Shown here: one piece after another, positions 28,153-35,621 of the stretch
How the letters are laid out: each line of letters opens with the position of its first letter
Numbering within the stretch: the stretch's first letter is position 1
Origin: Desulfotignum sp.
GTDB taxonomy: Bacteria; Desulfobacterota; Desulfobacteria; Desulfobacterales; Desulfobacteraceae
NCBI GenBank assembly: GCA_011390635.1
Contig: JAABSA010000002.1
Location: 308 to 64,307 of the forward strand
Length of the DNA: 64,000 nt
Direction: 5' to 3'
Notes under the pieces: generated by a model
Database searches by the model: none
Seen by the model: the letters and a program-made list of their open reading frames with translations, nothing else
Told to the model about the DNA's origin: nothing
Program-made: the position numbers and the translations under genes

Positions 28153-28461
28153 CTAATCCTCCTTTTTCAGCTCTTTGAGAATCGCATCCACTGCAATACT
28201 TGCTATCCGCTTCATGGAAACCTGCCTGTTTTTATCCAGCGAAACCCGCATCCGTATCTTGGCCTTGCTTTCCCACACCTCCACCGACACATTGTCCTTG
28301 GACACTTTCCAGGAATCTTCTGACGGCCCGAAAAACGGCGTATCTTCCGGATCTCCGGACTCACTGCGGTATATCAGGCAGTCCAGTGCACGGGTACGGC
28401 CCTCTAGCCCCTCATCGTTTCCGGCGAGAATTCTTCCCATGATATCTTTTTTTTGGTTCAT
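28153..28461 (-). CDS. Uncharacterised 102-residue protein
   Basis: I do not recognise a family. The chain is charged and soluble, has no signal or membrane helix, and seems to have a beta-rich middle (WKVSKDNVSVEVWESKAKIRMRVSL) and a helical Lys/Glu-rich end. The start overlaps the PilZ gene stop by 4 bp and the end is 1 bp from the ParA gene, so it is part of the same tightly coupled four-gene unit. Confidence 0.75.
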   Translation of the reverse strand: MNQKKDIMGRILAGNDEGLEGRTRALDCLIYRSESGDPEDTPFFGPSEDSWKVSKDNVSVEVWESKAKIRMRVSLDKNRQVSMKRIASIAVDAILKELKKED

Positions 28462-28892
28462 CTTTCCTCGTCTGTTTCTTCTGGCAAAGGTGTCTTTGAC
28501 GATGCCAGCACACTTTTTTTCAGCTGGGTCAGCATCTGTTCCAGCTCATTTTTCTGTGAATCTTTCATCTGAATCCACTGGACTCCGTATTGCCATAAGT
28601 CACTGCCAAAGGCAGGGGCAGAGCGATGAACCACCCGTCCGGTCAAATCGGTCAACACCTTGTGCGCAAACTGCAGCTGGCAGGAAACCAGTTTCTCTCC
28701 GATCTGAAAAGCCTGATCATCCTCCAGAAGGAGGCTGACACCCCCAAGGCTGATATCTGCAACAGGATAGGATATTGACGCGATGAGAACACAAATGGAT
28801 TCGCCTGCATTTACAGGTATACGGAAAAACCGTCGTCCCTGTTGGCCGGCATTTTCAGGCATGGGTACAAACTCAATGGATGAATGGTTCAT
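28458..28892 (-). CDS. PilZ-domain protein (cyclic-di-GMP binding)
   Basis: A 144-residue protein with the PilZ signature: an arginine motif in GRRFFRIPV (about residues 19-27) and the D-x-S-x-x-G motif in VADISLGGVSL about 25 residues later. It probably binds cyclic-di-GMP in the cytoplasm and passes the signal to a partner. It is the first gene of the unit PilZ, unknown, ParA, histidine kinase. The HDOD-GGDEF protein at 14213-16204 is a possible source of the ligand. Confidence 0.82.
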   Translation of the reverse strand: MNHSSIEFVPMPENAGQQGRRFFRIPVNAGESICVLIASISYPVADISLGGVSLLLEDDQAFQIGEKLVSCQLQFAHKVLTDLTGRVVHRSAPAFGSDLWQYGVQWIQMKDSQKNELEQMLTQLKKSVLASSKTPLPEETDEER

Positions 28893-29000
28893 AAACCCCC
28901 CTTTACGGTGAATGGATCATCCGAATTCCGATCCTGTATGGAATATAATATTATGGCATAGTTTGCAACAAAACAAAACAAGGTAGTGGTCTGCTATACG

Positions 29001-29039
29001 AAAAAAAGGTGCAGAGCAAAAGAGCCCTGCACCTTTTTA
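29001..29039 (-). terminator. Bidirectional intrinsic terminator after atpE
   Basis: GGTGCAG (29008-29014) pairs with CTGCACC (29027-29033), flanked by A and T tracts on either side. On the minus strand this gives a hairpin followed by a T-run, about 30 bp after the atpE stop. The A-tract on the left also makes it usable from the other direction. Confidence 0.8.
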
Positions 29040-29069
29040 TATTCCAGCTTGGTTCAGTTGTGAATGGTA

Positions 29070-29339
29070 CTAATGTGCGCCAAGTGCAGCAGTAGCAGCT
29101 TCCAGTGCAGGATGGGCATACATGAGAATCAAAGATACAACCAGTGCATAGATACACAGTGATTCAATGAGTGCCAGACCGATAAGCATGTTCACCTGGA
29201 TTTTACCGGCAGCTTCCGGGTTTCTGGAAATACCGCTCATGGCACCGTTCAGACCCAAACCCTGTCCAATGCCGCAACCAAATGCTGCAATACCGATAGC
29301 CAGACCTGCTGCCCATACACTTCCAACAAGAAATTCCAT
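29070..29339 (-). CDS. atpE: ATP synthase Fo subunit c
   Basis: An 89-residue double-helix hairpin proteolipid, with the polar loop RNPEAAGK between helices and the ion-binding Glu in the second helix (LIESLCIY). Aligned by eye to the Ilyobacter tartaricus subunit, the Gln of helix 1 (GIGQG) and the Glu-Ser pair plus Tyr of helix 2 are conserved, as in Na+-binding rings, but the Thr after Glu-Ser is replaced by Leu. Coupling ion is therefore uncertain. It is the last gene of the Fo group. Subunit b and F1 genes are not in the window. Confidence 0.95.
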   Translation of the reverse strand: MEFLVGSVWAAGLAIGIAAFGCGIGQGLGLNGAMSGISRNPEAAGKIQVNMLIGLALIESLCIYALVVSLILMYAHPALEAATAALGAH

Positions 29340-29422
29340 TTTTTACTCCTTCTAACCTTTAAGTTAAATGAATATAACTACAAAACAACGGGCTTCTTCC
29401 ATTTCCCGTAAAAAAAACTATG

Positions 29423-30112
29423 TTAATGCGCTTCTTCTATGGCCCCTGCAATATACATGGTGGACAAAAGGAAAAACACGAACGCCTGAACCAGTGCCAC
29501 AAAAACCCCCATGGCCATGACCGGCAGAGGCGCCAGAAACATACCGCCCAGCATGAGCAGGATAAGCACCACCAGTTCATGGCCCATCATGTTTCCAAAC
29601 AGACGGAAGGTCAACGACAGGACCCTGGCGGTATGGGCAATCAGTTCAATGGGGAGAAACAAGGGGATCATCAGGGGAACAGGGCCTAAAAAGTGTTTAA
29701 TATATTTGAATCCATGGTGCCAGACACCGATGACATGGCTCCAGCCCACTGCGATAAGTGCCAGGGCCATGGTGGTATTCACACTGGCTGTGGGTGGATA
29801 AAGGCTTGGCACAAGGCCCATGAGATTGCCCACCAGGACAAACAAAAAAATGGTGATCAACAAAGGATAGGATTTGCGGCCCTCTTCTCCGGTGATGCTC
29901 ACCACAAATTCCTCCATGCCGGAAATCAAGACCTCAAACACATTCTGGGCTGTCTTTGGCACCAGGGATACACTTTTGCCGGCCAGCCAGCCGAAAACAA
30001 TCAAAATGATCATGGCAAGCCACATATAGGTCACATGGGGATGATGCGCCGCCCATTCTTCCAAGCCAAACAGTCCGAATACAGATGTCAGAAATAAATA
30101 TGGATGTTCCAC
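29423..30112 (-). CDS. atpB: ATP synthase Fo subunit a
   Basis: A 229-residue membrane protein with about five or six helices. The conserved helix near the C-terminus carries the essential Arg (SLTFRLFGNMMGHELV), which faces the c-ring, and the end has the typical VQAFVFFLLSTMYIAGA segment. It forms the ion half-channels. It begins 1 bp after the atpI-like gene and is followed by atpE after 83 bp. Confidence 0.96.
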   Translation of the reverse strand: MEHPYLFLTSVFGLFGLEEWAAHHPHVTYMWLAMIILIVFGWLAGKSVSLVPKTAQNVFEVLISGMEEFVVSITGEEGRKSYPLLITIFLFVLVGNLMGLVPSLYPPTASVNTTMALALIAVGWSHVIGVWHHGFKYIKHFLGPVPLMIPLFLPIELIAHTARVLSLTFRLFGNMMGHELVVLILLMLGGMFLAPLPVMAMGVFVALVQAFVFFLLSTMYIAGAIEEAH

Positions 30113-30113
30113 C

Positions 30114-30515
30114 TTATACCGCCTCCTTAAAATATAATCTTGTCACCACAAGCAGTGTTACGATGAACACACTTGCAACCACCACCGAAAGCCCCGCCAG
30201 AAGCCCCAGCGGATGAACAATATGGTTTGATATCAGCAGAAAAATCAAAATACTGCTGACGGCAAACCGGATATAATATTTCACCATGACATGCCCCACC
30301 AGGGACCGCCCTTTTTCTGATACCACTTCAGGACGAATACTGTTTTTAATGGTTCGCTTCAAAAGATGGAAATTCACCGCCACAATCAATCCTCCTGCCA
30401 AAACGCCCAGATAAAAGGACATTGAGGTGGTCATGACAGCCACCATGGCCAAAACCACCAGAAGCAGCCAGTTGGATTTTGTGATCAGGTCAACCACTTT
30501 TGTAAGGTCCTGCAT
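30114..30515 (-). CDS. atpI: ATP synthase subunit I-like membrane protein
   Basis: A 133-residue protein with four hydrophobic helices (about 15-33, 35-52, 75-96 and 101-123) and a central loop with basic residues (HLLKRTIKNSIRPEV). This is the AtpI layout; AtpI helps assemble the c-ring. The start overlaps the atpZ-like stop by 1 bp, and atpB begins 1 bp after its end. Sequence conservation is low in this family, so assignment relies on size, topology and position. Confidence 0.8.
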   Translation of the reverse strand: MQDLTKVVDLITKSNWLLLVVLAMVAVMTTSMSFYLGVLAGGLIVAVNFHLLKRTIKNSIRPEVVSEKGRSLVGHVMVKYYIRFAVSSILIFLLISNHIVHPLGLLAGLSVVVASVFIVTLLVVTRLYFKEAV

Positions 30516-30733
30516 TAATAATCCTTCCCTTTTTTACCGGCCCGGATGATGTTGCTGAACCCGGCCACGATACCAAGGCCCAGCCCCACAAACATCAGGA
30601 TCGGATTTGTCTCGAACTTTTTATCCAGCCACAGACCCACACCAAGGCCGATAAAAATCGAAAGTGCCACCGATATGCCAAGGCTCGCAAAATACCCCAG
30701 TTCTCTCAGGTTTTTGCCGGTTTCCTTTTTCAT
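30515..30733 (-). CDS. atpZ: AtpZ/ATPase gene 1-like small membrane protein
   Basis: A 72-residue protein with two helices (about 14-36 and 45-63) and a glycine-rich pattern GLGVGLWLDKKF...LMFVGLGLGIVAG, typical of the PF09527 family that opens many atp operons. AtpZ works with AtpI in Fo assembly and possibly Mg2+/Ca2+ transport. I start at the ATG at 30733 because AGAGGAAAAAG lies just before it. A longer frame upstream would add 36 residues without family similarity. Confidence 0.82.
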   Translation of the reverse strand: MKKETGKNLRELGYFASLGISVALSIFIGLGVGLWLDKKFETNPILMFVGLGLGIVAGFSNIIRAGKKGKDY

Positions 30734-30853
30734 CTTTTTCCTCTTGTCATCGGTCCATGACAGCTCAAAGATCAATTTATCACTGAGCAAATACCATATG
30801 CTCCTGGTGAAGTCAACGTGAAAAAAGAGATGATCCACCATTCTTTTTATACC

Positions 30854-31684
30854 TCAGCGCATGGCAATTACACAGGCAAACCTCCCGGTTTTCCGGGCGG
30901 CTCGATAAGAAAAAAAACGGTCTGCCCGGCAGCGGGTGCACAGGCGCATATTTTTTATGTGGTCCTGGTCCAGGCCTTTGGCCAGAAGCTGATCACAGGA
31001 AAGTGCCCAGAAATCGAAATACGCTTTATCCTGTGCCTTATACTGCCACAGATTCTGCGGAATCTCTGTGACAAAATGTTTGAACTCAGCGCAGCAGGGT
31101 CCCAGGGACGGAGATATTCCCGCCAGAATATGTTGTGGATCACACCCGAACCGGCTGGTCATGACATCCACGCATTTGCCGATGATATTTTTCAGGCTGC
31201 CCCGCCACCCGGAGTGCACATTGGCAATGACCTTTCTATAGGGGTCTGCCAGCATCACCGCCTGGCAGTCCGCCACCTGGATCACCAAAGCAAGGCCCGG
31301 CAGGTTGGTCACCACTGCGTCTGCCGTCGCTGAAATGCCGGGGGCCGGATGGCCGGGTTTCCAGAAAAGGCGAGGGTCTGCATCATCCGCCGGCAGCACC
31401 AGAACATGGCTGCCATGGACCTGATGTAAAAACAGGGCACTGGGAATATCAAGCATGGATATTATCCGGTCCCTGTTTTTTTTGACAGCATCCGGATGAT
31501 CACCCGTGCTGACCCCCACGTTCAAGGTGTCAAAGGGGGGGAGGCTTACCCCTCCTTTGCGGTCGAACACCCCATGAACCAGGTCGGGACAAGATAAAAA
31601 ACGGGAAAAGGTTAACGGAGAACCGATCGACAGGGTCATGTTGCGGCACCATATGGTGTATTCATTGATTGTATCACCATTCAT
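30854..31684 (-). CDS. pgeF: Multicopper polyphenol oxidase/purine nucleosidase, YfiH (LACC1) family
   Basis: A 276-residue protein with all YfiH-family landmarks: HQVHGS, a zinc-site ADCQ, HSGWRGS, GPCCAEF and the final CTRC...FFSYRA. E. coli YfiH acts in peptidoglycan editing, and the family has purine nucleoside phosphorylase/adenosine deaminase activity in LACC1. The start at 31684 has GGGA in front; an internal ATG at 31639 is possible. It lies 120 bp upstream of the atp group on the same strand. Confidence 0.88.
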   Translation of the reverse strand: MNGDTINEYTIWCRNMTLSIGSPLTFSRFLSCPDLVHGVFDRKGGVSLPPFDTLNVGVSTGDHPDAVKKNRDRIISMLDIPSALFLHQVHGSHVLVLPADDADPRLFWKPGHPAPGISATADAVVTNLPGLALVIQVADCQAVMLADPYRKVIANVHSGWRGSLKNIIGKCVDVMTSRFGCDPQHILAGISPSLGPCCAEFKHFVTEIPQNLWQYKAQDKAYFDFWALSCDQLLAKGLDQDHIKNMRLCTRCRADRFFSYRAARKTGRFACVIAMR

Positions 31685-31972
31685 GTAAATCCCATTGATG
31701 ACATGGTATATTTTTTTGCTGTTGCAGCGTCCAGTTCAAGTGCTTACCATATCCTGTAAGGACATATATCGCAACCAGATTCTCTTGTGCTCAAGTTTGT
31801 TTTCCCTGGGTTCCTCTTGACTTTTAATGCAGATTTCGGTAACCAATTAAAATTAGGAAATAAAAGAAAAAATATTAATTTTTTAAAGACAAAGACCGGA
31901 TACTACAAAATAATCACAAGTTGCTGAAGGGCATCACCTTTTTTATGCAAACACCCGTAAGGAGAAATCATC

Positions 31973-32524
31973 ATGACCAAATCATTTCTTAAAGGCAAGC
32001 ACATACTGGCGGTGGATGATGAACAGGACATCATTGAAACCATCCAGGAGATACTGGATACAGCAAAAGTAGATGTGGCGACAGATTATGAGACCGCATC
32101 ACAAAAAATTTTTCGCACCCGGTATGACCTTGCTATCCTGGATATCATGGGTGTCAACGGTATCAAACTGCTGGAAGAATGCGTCAGCCGGGATATCCCG
32201 GCCATCATGCTTACCGCCAATGCCATGAACCCCAAATCACTTATAGAATCCATTAAAAAAGGGGCCATATCCTATCTGTCCAAAGAGCATTTAAGTGATC
32301 TGGACACCCTGATTGATGAATTGATGGGTGCAAAAAGCCAGGGCAAACCCACCTGGAAACTGCTGTTTGACAAATTAGGCGACCACTTTGATCTGCGGTT
32401 CGGTGACAACTGGAAAGATGAAAACAGACATTTCTGGGATGAGTTTGAACAGCACTGGACCGTGTCCAGAGGAATCCAGGAACGGCTGCGCCACAGCGCC
32501 AATATCATTGATAAAGGTATTTAA
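31973..32524 (+). CDS. Orphan response regulator with unclassified C-terminal part
   Basis: A 183-residue protein. Residues 8-125 are a CheY-like receiver: acidic pair VDDE near the start, phospho-acceptor Asp in AILDIMG (about residue 60), Thr in IMLTANA and Lys in YLSKEHL. The last 60 residues (KPTWKLLFDKLGDHFDLRFGDNWKDENRHFWDEF) are rich in aromatic and charged residues; I do not recognise a DNA-binding or enzymatic domain there. A strong ribosome site (AAGGAGA) precedes the ATG. No kinase gene is adjacent; the AT-rich 288-bp region before it shows no other feature. Confidence 0.85.
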   Translation: MTKSFLKGKHILAVDDEQDIIETIQEILDTAKVDVATDYETASQKIFRTRYDLAILDIMGVNGIKLLEECVSRDIPAIMLTANAMNPKSLIESIKKGAISYLSKEHLSDLDTLIDELMGAKSQGKPTWKLLFDKLGDHFDLRFGDNWKDENRHFWDEFEQHWTVSRGIQERLRHSANIIDKGI

Positions 32525-32539
32525 AACCGATACCATGGA

Positions 32540-32575
32540 GCCTGTCATACCGGGTTGATATGGCAGGCCCCTTTT
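32540..32575. terminator. Intrinsic terminator between convergent genes
   Basis: GCCTGTCATA (32540-32549) pairs with TATGGCAGGC (32559-32568) with one G-T type mismatch, followed by CCCCTTTT. It lies between the response-regulator gene (+) and dctM (-), 16 bp after the stop of the former and 17 bp after the stop of the latter, so it probably serves the forward transcript best and may serve both. Confidence 0.7.
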
Positions 32576-32591
32576 CCATCACCATGTCGCA

Positions 32592-33884
32592 TCAATTGTA
32601 ACCGAACATTCGGGGCAGAAACAATACCACCTGGGGAAAATAGGTCAAAAAAAACAGCACGGCGATCTGGATCACCAGAAACGGCCATATGGCACGGGAC
32701 ACATAGATAATATCGCGCTTGGCCAAAGAGCCGGTAATAAACAGGCTTACCCCCATGGGCGGGGTGCAGTAACCAATGGCCAGATTCACGGTCATGATGA
32801 GCCCGAAATGCATGGGATCCACACCAAACGGGCCCAGAAGCGGCAGAAATACCGGTCCCAGGATCAGGGTCGCGGAAATAATATCCATGAACATGCCGAT
32901 GATGAGCAGCAGAATATTCATGGCCAGTAAAAACATAATGGGAGACTGGATGGTGGAGACCACCACCTCTGCCACCCGGTTGGGGATATTTTCAAAGGTA
33001 AGATACCTGCCGAAACAGGTGGCGGATGCCACGATAAGCAGCAGGGTGGCGGATGTGACCGCAGAACTTACGGTCACATCCTTGATATCGTTAAAACTCA
33101 TGGACCGATAGATAAAATATTCCACAAAAAATGCATATACCGATGCCACAACCGCTGCCTCATTGGCGGTGAACATCCCGGAGAATATCCCGCCGAAGAT
33201 GATGACAATGAGCATCAACGCCCAGAACCCTTCCTTGAAAATCGCCAGCAGATCACCCATTCTGGGGGCGGGCAGCCGTTTGATATCGGTTCTGTTTCTG
33301 TATTTGAGCCAGGTATAGATACATACGCAGAAAATAATCAAGAGCCCTGGGATGAACCCGGTGATGAACAAACCTTCCAGCGACACATTGCTGATCATGG
33401 AATAAAATATCATGCTGATGCTGGGGGGAATGATCACGCCTAAGTTCGGGGAGGTGGTCATGAGACCCAGGGTATATTTTTCATCATATCCATTTCTCAT
33501 CAAAGCAGGGATCATGAACCCGCCCAGGGCCACCACGGTTGCCACAGTGGAACCGGAGATGGCGCCGAACAGCCCGCATCCGATGACTCCGGCCATGCCT
33601 AAGCCCCCTGGCAGCCAGCTCACCAGGGCATTGGCCAGGTTGATCAGTTTTTCCACAGTTTTTCCCTTGCTCATGATATTGCCGCAAAGGATAAAAAACA
33701 GCACCACCACCAAAGAAAAATTGTCCAGACTCCTGAATAAGGTCTGGATCAAAAGCCCCAGGGGCATGTCCAGAAAAAAAATCAGCCCGATGGCAGCGGT
33801 GAAGAACAGACACAAAAAAACTGGTACATAGGTAAACATGCATCCCAAAAGAACACAAAGAATAATCAGATCACTTGTCTGCAT
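32592..33884 (-). CDS. dctM: TRAP transporter large permease
   Basis: A 430-residue membrane protein with 11-12 helices, the DctM family size. Conserved DctM segments include GCGLFGAISGSTVATVVALG, LVPGLGVIIPPSIS-like text (SPNLGVIIPPSISM) and FTANEAAVVASVYA. It is the sodium-coupled translocation unit of a tripartite ATP-independent periplasmic transporter. It is the last gene of the block and starts 15 bp after dctQ. Placement beside the aminomutase/BKACE genes points to uptake of the substrate of that route. Confidence 0.95.
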   Translation of the reverse strand: MQTSDLIILCVLLGCMFTYVPVFLCLFFTAAIGLIFFLDMPLGLLIQTLFRSLDNFSLVVVLFFILCGNIMSKGKTVEKLINLANALVSWLPGGLGMAGVIGCGLFGAISGSTVATVVALGGFMIPALMRNGYDEKYTLGLMTTSPNLGVIIPPSISMIFYSMISNVSLEGLFITGFIPGLLIIFCVCIYTWLKYRNRTDIKRLPAPRMGDLLAIFKEGFWALMLIVIIFGGIFSGMFTANEAAVVASVYAFFVEYFIYRSMSFNDIKDVTVSSAVTSATLLLIVASATCFGRYLTFENIPNRVAEVVVSTIQSPIMFLLAMNILLLIIGMFMDIISATLILGPVFLPLLGPFGVDPMHFGLIMTVNLAIGYCTPPMGVSLFITGSLAKRDIIYVSRAIWPFLVIQIAVLFFLTYFPQVVLFLPRMFGYN

Positions 33885-33899
33885 GAAAAAAAGCCCTTT

Positions 33900-34382
33900 T
33901 TATTTTGATGTGAAATCCTGAACCATCACCTGAATCGTCCTGAGAAACACCATCATGCCTGTAACAGGCATGACGGCGTATACAACAACCAGGGGAATCT
34001 GCATGATGATGGTTTTCTGGTGGGTTAAAAACTGGAGATGGGTCATTTTATATCCATAATAAATCATCATCCCGGCAAACACCAGCATCAGGATATTGGT
34101 ATAAAAAGTCAGGCCTTTTTTCAGTTTGGGAAAAATCTGGACCACTGCGTCGATCCGGATCATGGCCCGCTGCTTGACCGCCACGCTGGCCCCCACGAAC
34201 GTGGAGTAAATGATCACAATCCGGACCAGCTCTTCACTCCAGGCAAGGGTATAGTTAAATCCATACCGCAGGACAACATTGAAAAATAAAGCGATCAACG
34301 CTGCGATGACAATAATGAAAAGGGTCCATTCTTCAAAATGGCCGGCAGCTGTATCCAGTTTCCTAAGTATCTTCCCAAGCAT
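33900..34382 (-). CDS. dctQ: TRAP transporter small permease
   Basis: A 160-residue membrane protein with four helices and the conserved DctQ region FNVVLRYGFNYTLAWSEELVRI. It forms a complex with DctM in the inner membrane. It lies 70 bp after dctP and 15 bp before dctM. Confidence 0.93.
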   Translation of the reverse strand: MLGKILRKLDTAAGHFEEWTLFIIVIAALIALFFNVVLRYGFNYTLAWSEELVRIVIIYSTFVGASVAVKQRAMIRIDAVVQIFPKLKKGLTFYTNILMLVFAGMMIYYGYKMTHLQFLTHQKTIIMQIPLVVVYAVMPVTGMMVFLRTIQVMVQDFTSK

Positions 34383-34452
34383 AAAAACAATCCCAGGTTA
34401 AATGATTAATATCCTTTTAGATTCTATGGTTTCTCGTGACTTTATCAAAAAC

Positions 34453-35529
34453 TTACTCGGTTAAAAAGTCCTGCACTTCTTTAAGATAGTTATCGGGTTT
34501 ATAGGTATCACCGGGATATAATCTGTTGATTTCTTCAGCATATTTTTCATAGGTGGCCTGGCTCTGGTCTTTGAGAATTTCTATTTCCGCATCAGGCAGC
34601 TGGATGAATTCCACCCCTTCCCCCTGGGCGGCCACTTTGTTCTCCTCTTCCCAGACAGCTGTTCTTTTCCGGTTCTCAGCAGCGACATCATGTACCGTCT
34701 CAATAAAGGTCTGCCGCAAATCCCCGGGCAGGCTGGCCAGCCATGCCTTGTTGAAAATCCAGATAAACAGCCCCTGGGCATAGTTTATCTCGGTAAAATA
34801 TTTGGCCACTTCAAATTTTTTGGTCAGGTAGCACACGGCCAGGGTGTGGTCCAGACCGGTTATGACCCCCTGTTTCAATGCAACCGGTACATCCGGCCAG
34901 GGCATGGACACAGGATTGAATCCCCAGTTTCGGTAAGACAGCTGATTCACGGCAGCCTCGGCAGTCCGGAATTTTATCTTTTTGGCATCTGCAATGGTCC
35001 TCACCGGTTCAGTGGTGGCCCAGCCATAGTGACCGTATCCGGTAATATCCAGGCCCGTGATGCCCTGGTGGTCCATGGCATTCAAAAAATGGCCGAACAG
35101 TTTTTCATTGGCGATGAACTTGTCCAATTTTTCATAGGAATCCACCAGAAAGGGCAGGTTGACAATACCGAACCTGGGTCCCAGGTTGGTGGATGCCACA
35201 GAAGATACCCCCATGCCCTGGATGGCACCCATCTGCAGCATGTTGAGCACTTCCACTTCGCCACCCAAAATGGAAAGGGGCTTAAAATCAATATAAATCT
35301 GGCCGTTGGTGCGCTTCCACAATTCATCCCGCATTTCAAACCCGGCATGGGTGCCCACCAGGGCGGGTGTGGAAACATTGGAAACAATGCACCGGTACTT
35401 GGCCCCTTTGGGATCAAAGTCGGGTTTCCACTTATCAAGAGAGGGGGCAGCAGCCAGACCGGAAGAAGTGAACATGAATGTTGCCACCGTCAATACCAGC
35501 AGTGAATGGGTAAATGTTCGAAATCTCAT
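34453..35529 (-). CDS. dctP: TRAP transporter solute-binding protein
   Basis: A 358-residue periplasmic protein with a cleavable signal peptide (MRFRTFTHSLLVLTVATFMF, cleavage after SSGLAA-like). The DctP pattern is clear: ILGGEVEVLNMLQMG, FLVDSYEKLDKFI, the gate-Arg region KIKFRTAEAAVNQLSYRNWG (carboxylate binding) and FTEINYAQGLFIWIFNK. Such proteins bind organic or amino acids in the periplasm. I start at the ATG at 35529 because it brings the signal peptide to the front and has AAGGAA upstream. Ligand is not fixed by sequence. Confidence 0.94.
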   Translation of the reverse strand: MRFRTFTHSLLVLTVATFMFTSSGLAAAPSLDKWKPDFDPKGAKYRCIVSNVSTPALVGTHAGFEMRDELWKRTNGQIYIDFKPLSILGGEVEVLNMLQMGAIQGMGVSSVASTNLGPRFGIVNLPFLVDSYEKLDKFIANEKLFGHFLNAMDHQGITGLDITGYGHYGWATTEPVRTIADAKKIKFRTAEAAVNQLSYRNWGFNPVSMPWPDVPVALKQGVITGLDHTLAVCYLTKKFEVAKYFTEINYAQGLFIWIFNKAWLASLPGDLRQTFIETVHDVAAENRKRTAVWEEENKVAAQGEGVEFIQLPDAEIEILKDQSQATYEKYAEEINRLYPGDTYKPDNYLKEVQDFLTE

Positions 35530-35621
35530 AATGTGTGTTCCTTTCCTTAAAATTAAAGTTATGCTGTTGTCAGTGCGGGGGGCCCGTTGCATCCACACTG
35601 GTTGTAACTTTGGTTTGGAAC

